Shown here one piece after another: positions 26,480 through 35,477 of a stretch of 56,067 nucleotides of DNA. Source of the DNA: Acidobacteriota bacterium. Lineage in GTDB: Bacteria > Acidobacteriota > Terriglobia > UBA7540. Numbering within the stretch: the stretch's first letter is position 1; the number at the start of each line of letters is the position of its first letter. The stretch is taken from the NCBI GenBank assembly GCA_003165315.1, contig PLSX01000074.1, forward strand, positions 846 through 56,912, given 5' to 3'. The notes beneath the pieces were generated by a model, which saw only the letters and a program-made list of their open reading frames with translations, was not told the origin of the DNA and ran no database searches. The translations under genes and the position numbers were made by a program.

Positions 26480-28108
26480 GTGCTGAGAAGAACCTTTCTT
26501 GCTTCATTCGTGGCGATCATTCTGCTTGGTTGGAGCAGGCCGCTCAAGCCTGAGGCCGTTTCCGGTTTCCCCACCCGCCCCAAGCTGGTGGTGGTGCTGG
26601 TGATTGACCAGTTCCGCTACGACTACCTGATGCGCTTTCGGCCGTACTTTGTTAAAGGCGGCTTCAACCGACTGCTGGATGGCGGCGCCGTCTTCACCGA
26701 CTGCCGGTATGACTACGCCACCACCATCACCGGTCCCGGGCACGCCACCCTGCTGACGGGCACTTATCCCTATGCCCACGGAATTATTGAGAATGAATGG
26801 TATGACCGCGAACTGAAGCGCAAGGTCTATTGCGCCGAAGATCCCAGCACCCACGTGGTGGCGGGCAGCAAGAAGGCCGGCGGCGCACCGGGTTTTTCCC
26901 CTCGCAATTTGACAGCCTCCACCCTGGGCGATGAACTGCGCCTGGCCACCAACTTCCAGGCCAAGGTCATCTCCATATCGCTAAAGGATCGCGCCGCGGT
27001 TTTGATGGGCGGGCATGATCCTTCCGGCGCCTATTGGTACGATCCGGAATCGGGTGGATTTGTCACCAGCAGCTACTACATGCCGGCGCTGCCCGCCTGG
27101 GTCAATGACTTCAATCAGCAGCCCCCCTCGAAGCCGTATTGTGGGCAGAAATGGCAGGCGCTGGCGGAGACTCCCGGGGCGGATCACGCCAAACCCTTCG
27201 CAGAACTCCGAGGCGCTGAGGAAGAGCCTTGCCCTGGTCCCAAGTACCTGCATTGGCTTGACAGCACACCCTTTATGAACCAGATTGAACTCGCCTTTGC
27301 CGCTGATGCCGTCCGAAGTGAGCGGCTGGGCAAGGGACCGGAAACCGATCTTCTGACCCTCTCCTTGAGCGTAAATGACTACATTGGCCATCAATTCGGC
27401 CCCTATAGCCCCGAAGTGGCGGACGCAACCCTGCGAACCGACCACTACCTCGCCGAGTTTTTTGCCGACCTTGACAAGCTGGTGGGCCTGAACAACGTCT
27501 GGATCGCATTTTCGGCTGATCATGGCGTGGCGCCCACACCCGCTTTCATTCAAGAGCACAAACTGGGCATGGGGATGGCTCATCCTGCATCCATCCGCGA
27601 TGCGGCGGAAAAAGCCCTGATGCAAGCCTTCGGCGCCGGTTCCTGGATTGAGGCCGCGGATGAGACCTCTCTTTACCTGAACCGTGAGACCCTGAGGACT
27701 CGGAATGTAGCCGAAGCAAAAGCCGAGGAAGTGGCGGCCGATGCTGCCTCCTCGCTTCCGGAGGTTGCTGCTGCCTATACACGCACCCAATTTATGACCG
27801 GGACGTTACCCAATAATCCCATTGCCCGAAAAGCCGCCAACAGCTTCAATTCCAAGCGGAGCGGCGACATTTTTCTGGTCTACGCCCCTTACGCGGTACC
27901 GAGTTACAACGCGACGGGGACGACGCATGGAACTCCCTGGAATTATGACGCCCAGGTCCCACTGATCTTTTGGGGCAGTGCATTTAAGCCCGGCTATTAC
28001 GCCAACGCGTGCCAACCCATTGATTTAGCAGCTACTTTGGCAGCAAGACTCGGGCTCACGCAGCCATCGGGTTCGCAGGGAACTCCCCTGGCCTCATCCC
28101 TAAAGTAG
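26480..28108 (+). CDS. PafA-like alkaline phosphatase / type I phosphodiesterase, exported
   Basis: This 542-residue alkaline-phosphatase-superfamily enzyme has a signal peptide (MLRRTFLASFVAIILLGW). The metal-binding strand VVVLVIDQFRYDYL follows, then the nucleophile region TTITGPGHATLLTGTYPYAHGI (the Thr after ATTI), LSVNDYIGHQFGPYSPE and FSADHGVAP, together giving the Asp/His ligands of two zinc ions. PafA-type phosphatases release phosphate from monoesters in the periplasm. The start is GTG 26480 with AGGAGGGATATCAG directly upstream, a strong site. It lies just downstream of the repeat array; no Pho-box was sought quantitatively. Confidence 0.85.
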   Translation: MLRRTFLASFVAIILLGWSRPLKPEAVSGFPTRPKLVVVLVIDQFRYDYLMRFRPYFVKGGFNRLLDGGAVFTDCRYDYATTITGPGHATLLTGTYPYAHGIIENEWYDRELKRKVYCAEDPSTHVVAGSKKAGGAPGFSPRNLTASTLGDELRLATNFQAKVISISLKDRAAVLMGGHDPSGAYWYDPESGGFVTSSYYMPALPAWVNDFNQQPPSKPYCGQKWQALAETPGADHAKPFAELRGAEEEPCPGPKYLHWLDSTPFMNQIELAFAADAVRSERLGKGPETDLLTLSLSVNDYIGHQFGPYSPEVADATLRTDHYLAEFFADLDKLVGLNNVWIAFSADHGVAPTPAFIQEHKLGMGMAHPASIRDAAEKALMQAFGAGSWIEAADETSLYLNRETLRTRNVAEAKAEEVAADAASSLPEVAAAYTRTQFMTGTLPNNPIARKAANSFNSKRSGDIFLVYAPYAVPSYNATGTTHGTPWNYDAQVPLIFWGSAFKPGYYANACQPIDLAATLAARLGLTQPSGSQGTPLASSLK

Positions 28109-28214
28109 TCCAGCGGGCTGGTGGGGTACGGCAACCACGGGGGATTCAGGCAGGTTGCCCCCTTCAGGGCATTCCGAGCCTATTATTTCCCGACCAGTGA
28201 GCCTACTAATGGAT

Positions 28215-28232
28215 ACCTACCGGTTGGTAGGT
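28215..28232 (+). terminator. 7-bp hairpin after the phosphatase gene
   Basis: ACCTACC-GGTT-GGTAGGT is a perfect stem with a tetraloop about 105 bases after the stop. It lacks a T-run, so its role as a terminator is uncertain. Confidence 0.35.
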
Positions 28233-28270
28233 TCGACTGGCAAGACTATCCATCTTACTTAATACTCTCC

Positions 28271-28299
28271 TTGACAAATCGGGCATAAATTTGTAGGAT
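28271..28299 (+). promoter_or_regulatory. sigma70 promoter of the RlpA-like gene
   Basis: TTGACA (28271-28276), 17 bases, TAGGAT (28294-28299). The predicted start is near 28306, leaving an 80-base leader before ATG 28386. Confidence 0.6.
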
Positions 28300-28385
28300 G
28301 GATGCGTCTCCTACACCTCACGTGCTCAAACCGATCCTAGGCCAGCGATGGCAGGGGTGAGGCAAATCTGCAAGTTGGAGGTCAA

Positions 28386-28850
28386 ATGAGAAATTTGGTT
28401 ATAGGCTGTGCGATGGTTGGGTTTATCGCGCTGTCCCCCAAATCTGAAGCGAAGCCACCCGATTACGTTGGACCTATGCCGGCCGTTCGCCCGGCAATGG
28501 CGCCCAAGGGTGAAATTGGCCTCGCAAGCTGGTACGGGATGGAACGCCAGGGGCAACACACAGCGAGCGGAGAACTATTTGATAACAATAAGCTTACCGC
28601 CGCGCACCGGAAACTTCCCTTTGGCGCAACGGTTCGTGTCACGAACCTCCGGAATCGCGCGTCCATCCTGCTAAAGATCAATGACCGAGGCCCCGGCATC
28701 ACCAGTCGAGTCCTCGATGTTTCCCAAGAGGCCGCAAAAGAACTCGGATTTATGAGCGCCGGGCTGGCACGCGTCGAGATCGAAATCATCAGCTTCCCCA
28801 ATACTTGCATTCAACATATGACGGCCGCACGCTCTCCCAGGATCAATTAG
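28386..28850 (+). CDS. RlpA-like double-psi beta-barrel protein
   Basis: This 154-residue exported protein has a signal peptide MRNLVIGCAMVGFIALSPKS and one RlpA/DPBB domain: GLASWYGMERQGQHTASGE, KLTAAHRKLPFGATVRVTNL, ILLKINDRGPGITSRVLDVS, AAKELGFMSAGLARVEIEI. RlpA proteins are septal lytic transglycosylases acting on glycan strands without stem peptides, or related barrel proteins. The Asp of NDRGP and the His of AAHRKLPFG are present. There is no SPOR domain and no lipobox, so this is a short soluble form. GGAGG lies 7 bases before the ATG. Confidence 0.85.
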   Translation: MRNLVIGCAMVGFIALSPKSEAKPPDYVGPMPAVRPAMAPKGEIGLASWYGMERQGQHTASGELFDNNKLTAAHRKLPFGATVRVTNLRNRASILLKINDRGPGITSRVLDVSQEAAKELGFMSAGLARVEIEIISFPNTCIQHMTAARSPRIN

Positions 28851-29363
28851 ACCCCAGGTTAAACCCATAGGTTGCAGGACATATCCTCCCAGGTACAGAG
28901 GGACAACTGTGCCTATCACGCGCCTGCCGGCTTCCCTTCCGGGTATTTCTGCCCCCAAGCCACCTTGGGTAAGTTCATCTCCTCGCTGGTGACCATTGCA
29001 AAGATCCCTCGTCTAAGTTAGGGCAACAAATTACTTGGCTCACCCGTGTCATCAGGTAAGGTAGCGCTGACCTTGAGGTCAGCAGGGCCCAGCAGCGCTG
29101 GGCCAGGCGGAACGTTGTTCGGCCCTACACTACCGACCTGGCCCGGAACGCCGCAGCTCATGCCGACCTCAAGGTCGGCGCTAAACGACCGGGGACCACG
29201 GGTGAGTCAAGTAAGTCAATCCCTAAATTAGAGTATTGCCGGTTTCGCCTCATTCCATGCATGCCACTTTTCCCGCCAGGTTGGCGATGCTGGGAACATT
29301 CTCAGGGCTGGGCGCGTATGAGATGTTGAAGGGTCTGATAGTCCCTGGAACCCGGAGACAGGA
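28851..29363. other. 513-bp gap with one palindromic module
   Basis: Apart from the inverted-repeat module at 29062-29183 I see no gene. The part at 29220-29360 may hold the leader of the efflux adaptor gene. No strong promoter was recognised. Confidence 0.35.
29062..29183. repeat. MITE-like module with 22-bp terminal inverted repeats
   Basis: The arms TAGCGCTGACCTTGAGG... (29062-29083) and ...CCTCAAGGTCGGCGCTA (29162-29183) match at 20 of 22 positions. Each arm is itself palindromic (GACCTTGAGGTC; CCGACCTCAAGGTCGG). The interior contains GGCCCAGCAGCGCTGGGCC. Like the module at 7551-7712 it begins TAGC and ends GCTA. Confidence 0.7.
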
Positions 29364-30569
29364 ATGGCCAATCATCATAATAACAAGCGAAAGAAATGGT
29401 ACCTGCTGGCAATTGTCACCGTCATCGTTGTGGGTGGCGGCTTTGGCATTGCCGCGGCATTACGTCCTGATAACGCAATAGACCCATCCAAGTTGGCCGC
29501 GGTCACGCGCGGCGATCTGGCCCGGTCGGTGGTGGCGACGGGCAAGATTGAGCCGCTCGTCAAGGTGGAGGTCAAATCCAAAGCCAGCGGCATTGTGGAG
29601 AAGATTCTGGCCGACTATGGTGACCACGTTAAGGCTGGCCAGATTCTGATGGAGCTTGATAAAGAGCAGTTGCGGGCGCGCGTGGCGGAGGCTCGAGCCA
29701 ATCTTCAGGCTGCCCAAGCGGCAGTGGAATCGGCCCAAGCAACCTATGAGCGCAACAAGGTGGATGCGGAGGGGCCAGACCTGCCCTTCCTCAAATCCAC
29801 GGTCGAGCGGAATCGTAAGCTGGCGGCCGACGGACTGGTGAGTGCTTCGATTCTGGACGACGCCGACAAAGCCTACCAACTCGGCATGAACAAGCAGATG
29901 TCGGCGCAGCGCTACCTGGCCGTCAGCCGGGCGGAAATCGCCCGCAACAAAGCTCAAGTGTCCCAGATGCAGGCGGCCTTGGACAGCGCTGAGGAGGACC
30001 TGAGAAATTCCACAATCGTCAGCCCAATGGAAGGCCTGGTGCTCTCCCGTGCCGTGGAGGTGGGCGATGCGGTCAGCTCCATCCTGATTCTCGGCTCTCA
30101 GGCAACCCTGGTGATGACCCTGGGCGACGTCAGTGAGGTCTACGTCAAAGGGAAAGTGGACGAAGCGGACATCAGCAAGGTCTACATGGGGCAACGGGCG
30201 CGTATCGTGGTGGAGTCGCTCAAAGACAAGAAATTCGAGGGCAAAGTCACCAAGATTTCTCCCATGGGGGTGGAAAAGGACAACGTCACCACCTTTGAAG
30301 TGAAGGTCTCCATTCAAAATCCCACTGGCGAACTGAAAGCCAACATGACGGCCAACGCCGAAATCATCCAGGAAGAAAAGCCCAAAGTGCTGCAACTTCC
30401 CGAAGCGGCTGTGATCTACGACAAAGACCGAAACACCTATGTGGAAACGCCTGCCCCGGCCACGAAGACTGGCAAGCAAAAGCTCCCCGTAAAGCTCGGA
30501 ATCTCCAACGGCGTCAAAACCGAGCTGATCACTGGATTGAAGGAAGGGCAGCAGGTGGTGTTGCAGTAG
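29364..30569 (+). CDS. MacA-like efflux periplasmic adaptor protein
   Basis: The 401-residue membrane-fusion protein has an N-terminal anchor (YLLAIVTVIVVGGGFGIAAAL, about residues 13-33). A split lipoyl domain follows (VKSKASGIVEKILADYGDHVKAGQILMELD...STIVSPMEGLVLSRAVEVGD), with a long alpha-hairpin (LRARVAEARANLQAAQAAVE, AQVSQMQAALDSAEEDL) and a beta-barrel (GQRARIVVESLKDKKFEGKV). This is the MacA type, linking an inner-membrane MacB-like pump to an outer-membrane channel. Two FtsX-type permease genes follow on the same strand, so a tripartite efflux or export complex is likely. No TolC homologue or ATPase is encoded here. Confidence 0.87.
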   Translation: MANHHNNKRKKWYLLAIVTVIVVGGGFGIAAALRPDNAIDPSKLAAVTRGDLARSVVATGKIEPLVKVEVKSKASGIVEKILADYGDHVKAGQILMELDKEQLRARVAEARANLQAAQAAVESAQATYERNKVDAEGPDLPFLKSTVERNRKLAADGLVSASILDDADKAYQLGMNKQMSAQRYLAVSRAEIARNKAQVSQMQAALDSAEEDLRNSTIVSPMEGLVLSRAVEVGDAVSSILILGSQATLVMTLGDVSEVYVKGKVDEADISKVYMGQRARIVVESLKDKKFEGKVTKISPMGVEKDNVTTFEVKVSIQNPTGELKANMTANAEIIQEEKPKVLQLPEAAVIYDKDRNTYVETPAPATKTGKQKLPVKLGISNGVKTELITGLKEGQQVVLQ

Positions 30570-30570
30570 G

Positions 30571-30699
30571 AAGCTCTCAGCTCTCAGCTATCAGCCGCCA
30601 GTCAAGGCCCGCTTCCACCAGCTACGCCAGATGGAAGGGTTGCCGGGGGCCGGGTGAGGGGGAGCTAAGCTGAAGGCTGATTGCCGAAGGCTGAAAGCC
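30571..30699. repeat. degenerate repeats abutting a start codon
   Basis: AGCTCTCAGCTCTCAGCTAT begins at 30573, and GCTGAAGGCTGATTGCCGAA plus AGGCTGAAAGCC runs to base 30699, directly against ATG 30700. The words are variants of CAGCTCT and GAAGGCTGA. The leader of the first permease is thus made of repeat, and no ribosome site is visible. Confidence 0.6.
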
Positions 30700-31959
30700 A
30701 TGATCTTTACCGACCTCCTCCTCGATACGCTCCGCACCTTGTGGGCACACAAGTTGCGTACCTTTCTGACTATGTTTGGCATTGCCTGGGGCATCATCTC
30801 CATCACCCTCATGGTGGCGGCGGGCGAGGGATTGCGGGTTGGTCAGGAGAGACAGCAGGAAACCTTTGCCAAGGATTTGATGATCTTCTTCAATGGCCGG
30901 ACGAGCATGCAGGATGGCGGCCTGCGAGCCGGACGCGAGGTGACATGGGAGGCGGGCGACGTCCCCACAATTCAGCAGGAAGCCACCGCCTGCCGCTATG
31001 TTCTGCCGGAGCTTGAGCGTGCGGGCACGGTAGTTCGCAGCTTGTACAACAATGCCACCCCGACGGTAACGGGTTCGTATCCACCTTTTGCCGAAATCCG
31101 TTCCATCAGCGTGGAGGCGGGAAGGTTTTACGACTGGGGTGATGAGGAAGCGGGTCGGCGGGTGGCCTTCCTGGGCAGCAACGTCAAAAAGCAGCTCTTT
31201 TCCAGCCGCTCGGCAGTCGGCGAAAAGATTGTTCTCAATGAAATTCCCTATACTGTTATCGGCGTCATGGCGGCCAAGGATCAGAATTCCAGCTATGACG
31301 GCTGGGACGTGGACAAGATCTTTGTCCCCTTCAGCGCCATGGTCCACGACTTTCCCAGCAAGCCTCCTCTGCTCGCAACTAACCTTGACCAACTGCTGGT
31401 AACTCCAAAATCTCTCACCGAGCATGAAGACTGTAAGTGGCAGGTAAAACGTGCCCTTGGCCGCCTGCACAGGTTTGACCCGCTTGACAAGGAAGCCGCT
31501 CCGATCTGGGACACGGTGGAAGGGGCCAAGGCGTTCGCAAAGCTTATGGACGCTATGAAATACTTTCTGGGCGCCATGGGAATTACCACGCTACTGCTGG
31601 GCGGCATTGGAGTGATGAACGTCATGCTGGTGGCCGTACGCGAACGTACTCGCGAAATCGGGGTGCGTAAAGCCGTTGGGGCCAGTTCCCGCGCCATCCT
31701 TCAACAGTTTTTCGTGGAGACCGTGATTATCGTTTTCCTCAGCGGCGGAGCGGGAATGATCATTGCCTATGGTTTGTGCGCACTGGTCGATTTGATCCCC
31801 ATGCCTTCCTTCTTCGCCGGAATGCTTCCTACCTGGCAATCCGGAACGATCTCGTTTGCAGTGTTGGGCACAGTGGCTGTACTTTCCGCCCTCTACCCCG
31901 CCACAAGAGCCGCAAGCGTGGACCCCATCGAAGCGCTGCGGTTTGAGGCGGGAGGGTAA
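30700..31959 (+). CDS. MacB-like ABC transporter permease (1)
   Basis: This 419-residue permease has an N-terminal MacB periplasmic core domain behind the first helix (LWAHKLRTFLTMFGIAWGIISITLM) and a C-terminal FtsX domain of three helices (LLGGIGVMNVMLVAVRERTREIGVRKAVGA, TVIIVFLSGGAGMIIAYGL, ALYPATRAASVDPIEALRFE). No nucleotide-binding domain is fused. Such permeases act mechanically on periplasmic substrates with a MacA-like adaptor. It lies 130 bp after the adaptor and 370 bp before a second permease, the gaps being filled with repeats. The first lines of periplasmic domain differ from the second permease, so the pair may form a heterodimer. Confidence 0.85.
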   Translation: MIFTDLLLDTLRTLWAHKLRTFLTMFGIAWGIISITLMVAAGEGLRVGQERQQETFAKDLMIFFNGRTSMQDGGLRAGREVTWEAGDVPTIQQEATACRYVLPELERAGTVVRSLYNNATPTVTGSYPPFAEIRSISVEAGRFYDWGDEEAGRRVAFLGSNVKKQLFSSRSAVGEKIVLNEIPYTVIGVMAAKDQNSSYDGWDVDKIFVPFSAMVHDFPSKPPLLATNLDQLLVTPKSLTEHEDCKWQVKRALGRLHRFDPLDKEAAPIWDTVEGAKAFAKLMDAMKYFLGAMGITTLLLGGIGVMNVMLVAVRERTREIGVRKAVGASSRAILQQFFVETVIIVFLSGGAGMIIAYGLCALVDLIPMPSFFAGMLPTWQSGTISFAVLGTVAVLSALYPATRAASVDPIEALRFEAGG

Positions 31960-32010
31960 GGCCCATGGTGAGTAATCAGAAAGCTGTAGGCAGGAACGAA
32001 CAAGTGCAAG

Positions 32011-32283
32011 TCAAAAGGCAAAACGCAAATGGCAAAAGGCAAAATGAAAATCTCAATTCCCGAAGACCGTTTTGCAATGGCTAGCGGAGCTGTTCGTCAT
32101 AAAGTGGGTTCGCATTGGTATGCGGCCTGAGGTTATTGGGTTGTCGCCTGAAAACCTCGCTTCCTTGTCCTCAGATAGAAATGCACAGAGGCCGGGTTAG
32201 GCGCAAAGGCGCAATCCACCATTCGTTAAGCAGCGTTACTTTTTACCTTTGCATTTTGCCCTTTGCGTTTTGCCTTTTGAATT
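32011..32283. repeat. 40-bp inverted degenerate repeats between two permease genes
   Basis: The left arm (32011-32052) starts TCAAAAGGCAAAACGCAAAT; the right arm (32240-32283) is its diverged complement, ending GCGTTTTGCCTTTTGA. Both consist of variants of GGCAAAA and are separated by about 190 bp. The long imperfect hairpin they could form lies in the presumed mRNA between the permease genes. The remaining gap 31960-32328 has no gene. Confidence 0.65.
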
Positions 32284-32328
32284 GCTTTTCGGTTCCGCCG
32301 CGAACCATGTGCCCGAGAGATTATCCAA

Positions 32329-33582
32329 ATGTTGACAGAAGTCCTAAAACAGGCCTATTCCTCGCTGCGACGCCAGCCCACTCGGAGTTTCCTTACCATG
32401 CTTGGCATCGTCTGGGGAATTGCCGCAGTGGCTTTGCTGATTGCCTATGGGAACAGCTTGCGCTCGGTGGTGGTGGCTTCATTTGATGCCTTTGGCAAGG
32501 GCGCGGTCATCTGCTGGCCCGCACAGACCAGCGAGCAGGCCGGAGGTGAGCGCGCAGGCAAGAAAGTGCAATTTGAGAAGGCCGACGTGGAAGATATCCA
32601 GGAAGAAGCTCCCCTGGTAAAGACGGTTTGCATGGAGAGCGTCCGCTGGCTGCCGATTTCTTATGGCGATCGAATGGCCAGCACTGCCATTCGCGGCGTG
32701 TGCCCTGAGTATGGGGAGATGCGGAATGAGCTTCCCAGCCAAGGCCGCTGGCTCAGCCTGGAGGACGAGCTTGAGCGCCGCCGCGTGGTTTTTATCGGTT
32801 ATCGCCTAAGGGAAAAGCTTCTTGCCGGCAGACCTTCCATTGGTGAGACGGTGCGAATCAGCGGGGTGCGCTTTACGGTGATTGGGACCATGGAAATCAA
32901 GATTCAGGACAGCAACTACTTCAACTCCGACGACGAGTGCGCCTGGATTCCCTACTCTGCCGCCAGTGACCTGTGGGACACGCGCTACGCCTCGGTGCTG
33001 GTGTTCGAGCCCAAAGCTCCGCAGTTCGAAAAGCAATCCATGGCGCAGGTGCGCGCCGCCATCGCCAAGCGTCAGCGCTTCTCCCCTACGGACGAGCGCG
33101 CCATCCAGATGTTCGGCCGGGAGCAATTCCGCCCCATCATCGATGGCATTACGATTGGCTTCCAGGCTTTGTTTACTTTTGTCGGAGCGTTAACGCTGGG
33201 AATCGGTGGCATCGGACTGATGAATATCATGCTGGTGGCCGTCGATGAACGCATCAGGGAAATCGGTCTGCGGCGCGCACTGGGAGCTCGGCGGCGGCAC
33301 ATTCAAGCGCAGTTCATGGCGGAAGCGCTGGTACTGGCGTTTGTGGGGGGCGCGCTTGGAATCCTGCTTGCCTACGGCCTCGCAGCCGCCATTGGGACCA
33401 TGCCGCTCTACGGTCCACTTTATGAAGACACTTCGGGTAAGGGCGACATTCACCTGGTCATTTCGCTGAGTACGATCTGGATCTCCACGGTCATCCTCCT
33501 GATCGTCGGCCTTTTGAGTGGAATGGTGCCCGCCCTCCGCGCCGCCCGCCTGCATCCTGTCGAAGCGCTGCGGTATGAATGA
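32329..33582 (+). CDS. MacB-like ABC transporter permease (2)
   Basis: The 417-residue protein has the same build as permease 1: N-terminal helix (TRSFLTMLGIVWGIAAVALLIAYG), periplasmic core (GVCPEYGEMRNELPSQGRWL, IRGVC) and FtsX helices (LTLGIGGIGLMNIMLVAVDERIREIGLRRALGARRR, ALVLAFVGGALGILLAYGLA, ILLIVGLLSGMVPALRAARLHPVEALRYE). The ending matches that of permease 1 (EALRxE). Presumably it works with the adaptor and an ATPase encoded elsewhere. The start ATG 32329 has only a weak GAGAGA upstream. Sequence divergence from permease 1 argues for an old duplication. Confidence 0.85.
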   Translation: MLTEVLKQAYSSLRRQPTRSFLTMLGIVWGIAAVALLIAYGNSLRSVVVASFDAFGKGAVICWPAQTSEQAGGERAGKKVQFEKADVEDIQEEAPLVKTVCMESVRWLPISYGDRMASTAIRGVCPEYGEMRNELPSQGRWLSLEDELERRRVVFIGYRLREKLLAGRPSIGETVRISGVRFTVIGTMEIKIQDSNYFNSDDECAWIPYSAASDLWDTRYASVLVFEPKAPQFEKQSMAQVRAAIAKRQRFSPTDERAIQMFGREQFRPIIDGITIGFQALFTFVGALTLGIGGIGLMNIMLVAVDERIREIGLRRALGARRRHIQAQFMAEALVLAFVGGALGILLAYGLAAAIGTMPLYGPLYEDTSGKGDIHLVISLSTIWISTVILLIVGLLSGMVPALRAARLHPVEALRYE

Positions 33583-33701
33583 TGAATTAGGCGTTCTTGG
33601 GGGCGGGGGGACTGGCAGCAACGGTGGTTTCACGTAGCCCGTGCCCGCCAGTCCTGAACCTCATCTTTGACGAACCCTTCCGTGAGCCATTTAGGGAAGC
33701 T

Positions 33702-34982
33702 TCACGATCTGTTCCCGTGATTCTTGTCCATACAAGTTGCGGGTGCCAGGAGTGAGCCTGGGCAATCCAGCTGCAAACCCAGCAGCAGCCCCTGAAACTC
33801 CGCCATGGTTCCAGCCGGAGAGTGGGATCCCACAAACTCCAGCGCCTCAAGCTCTGAGGCGTTGGGGAAGAAGCGTCTGTACAGCTCCACCTTTTGGTGA
33901 TCGCTGGCCTCTCCCATGCAGAGCCTGTAATCGATGCGTCCAGGCCGCAAGAGAGCACGGTCTAGAACTTCATAGTGATTCGTGGTCATGACGAACAGAA
34001 CGTTTTCAGGAGCGCTAAATCCATCCAGAACATTCAACAACCCTGAAAGCGTTACACTCATCATGGCGGCAACGGGGTCCTTTTCGTCTCTGCTTGTAAG
34101 GCAGTTGTTCGTAGTCCGCTCGCCCGCTTCGGCCCGGGCTTTTCCGGTGCTCATGCAATCGATGTCTTCGAACAGGATTACCGAGTTTTGGGGAACATCA
34201 TTGACCGCCTTTACCAGGGTACGATCGTTAAACTCGTTGAGATTGATCAAGTAGATGGACATCCCGAACCACTGCGCGAGCCCTGAAACCAGGGAGGTCT
34301 TGCCGGTGCCGGGAGGACCGTATAGGAGGTACCCCCGATGATAGGGCACCCCCAGATCGGAGTACCGCTTCCGCGAGGCCTTGAACCTCGCAATATCCTG
34401 GGTCAGTCTTTCCTTCTCACCCGGCTGTAAGATCACCGATTCCAACAACCTAGGAATGTATCCCTGCACTCGCGTCCAATACTCATCGAATACGAAAAGC
34501 GCCGAATCCAGACGCAAGGTCTTTTCATGGCAGGCGATAACCTCATTCACAAACCGCCGGAGGAATTCCTGACTTCCGCCCACGGTTCTGAAGGTCAGCG
34601 ACTCATCGCGCTTTGACGAACGGCCTTGCGCCTCCCGGCTCCTGTAGAAGTGCACCGTAAACGGTCTTCCCCCAAACCAGAACCAGTGCCTTCCCGGCGC
34701 CGGAATCATGGCCAGGGCTTCGCCGCGAAGGGTCGTGTCCAGATCCAACCTGCGAATCCGTTTCAGGAAGTCCTGTTCCAAAAACCACTCCTTCACCCAG
34801 ACGAACGCGGCATCATCGTCCTTTACGGTGATCATCATGGTGGTCTGCGAGACGAACCACTCCCACAAACTTTCGGGCACCGCTTTCAGGTAGACGCCCA
34901 AGCCGCCGATGATCATCAGAAGCAATCCGCCCGAAGCGAACTGATTCTGACCGCTCAATATGCTTTTCAAGAACTCAATCAT
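33702..34982 (-). CDS. BCS1-like AAA+ ATPase with N-terminal membrane segment
   Basis: The 426-residue protein begins MIEFLKSILSGQNQFASGG and continues into a helix LLLMIIGGLGVYL, followed by a BCS1_N-like region (FVWVKEWFLEQDFLKRI, GEALAMIPAPGRHWFWF). The AAA domain has Walker A GPPGTGKTS (residues 222-230), Walker B VILFEDIDC (268-276), sensor-1 LFVMTTNHYEVLDRALLRPGRID with arginine fingers. This is the family of mitochondrial Bcs1, which translocates folded Rieske protein. Bacterial relatives are poorly characterised. No Rieske or bc1 gene lies nearby, so the client is unknown. ATG 34982 is preferred from the family-like N-terminus; ATG 35027 is also possible. Confidence 0.8.
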   Translation of the reverse strand: MIEFLKSILSGQNQFASGGLLLMIIGGLGVYLKAVPESLWEWFVSQTTMMITVKDDDAAFVWVKEWFLEQDFLKRIRRLDLDTTLRGEALAMIPAPGRHWFWFGGRPFTVHFYRSREAQGRSSKRDESLTFRTVGGSQEFLRRFVNEVIACHEKTLRLDSALFVFDEYWTRVQGYIPRLLESVILQPGEKERLTQDIARFKASRKRYSDLGVPYHRGYLLYGPPGTGKTSLVSGLAQWFGMSIYLINLNEFNDRTLVKAVNDVPQNSVILFEDIDCMSTGKARAEAGERTTNNCLTSRDEKDPVAAMMSVTLSGLLNVLDGFSAPENVLFVMTTNHYEVLDRALLRPGRIDYRLCMGEASDHQKVELYRRFFPNASELEALEFVGSHSPAGTMAEFQGLLLGLQLDCPGSLLAPATCMDKNHGNRS

Positions 34983-35027
34983 AAGAATCGATCTTCTAAG
35001 CCAACTCTCCGAGGAGAGTTGCAGCAT

Positions 35028-35437
35028 GAATTCCCCAACTCGCCCAGGGAAATCCGGATTACAAGGACGCGCAGCTGCACGCCATGGACGTGGTACGGCA
35101 CCCGTCTGGTGCCTGAAATTGGGAGCGCAAAGGCTCGCGTTGATTAACTAGCTTTGTTTGGGTGATTTTACGTTAAAGTGGGCCGTAAATTACCGGGAGT
35201 GGTTGGAAAACAAACCGAGGCAATGCGGCCGAATCATGGTCGTAAAGATCAAGGAGGCGAGTTGTTTATTTTCAGCCATTTCGGTGATCCATTTTCTATG
35301 AAGTTTTATCAGTGTCTCATGATTTCGCATTCTGTTCAAGCGGAAATACGAGAAATCCGGGGTTGGGCCGAATAATTTCTTGTTCCCTCGCGCGAAAAAA
35401 TCCCCGGCACCTTCCTCATGGCCCACCTCACCTATTC
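35028..35437. other. intergenic region, no gene seen
   Basis: Between the divergent BCS1-like gene and the cysteine-leader promoter no convincing coding frame or repeat module was found. The promoter of the BCS1-like gene should lie here but I cannot place it. Confidence 0.3.
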
Positions 35438-35466
35438 TTGACACGGGACCGGATTTTGACTATCTT
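35438..35466 (+). promoter_or_regulatory. sigma70 promoter of the cysteine-leader / YeiH operon
   Basis: TTGACA (35438-35443) and TATCTT (35461-35466) are exactly 17 bases apart. Transcription should start near 35473, only about 5 bases before ATG 35478 of the leader peptide, so the leader ORF would be nearly leaderless. Confidence 0.72.
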
Positions 35467-35477
35467 TCGTGCTAACC

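Noticed and set aside
29460-30479. Minus-strand frame of 339 codons
   Set aside because: It is antisense to the efflux adaptor gene.
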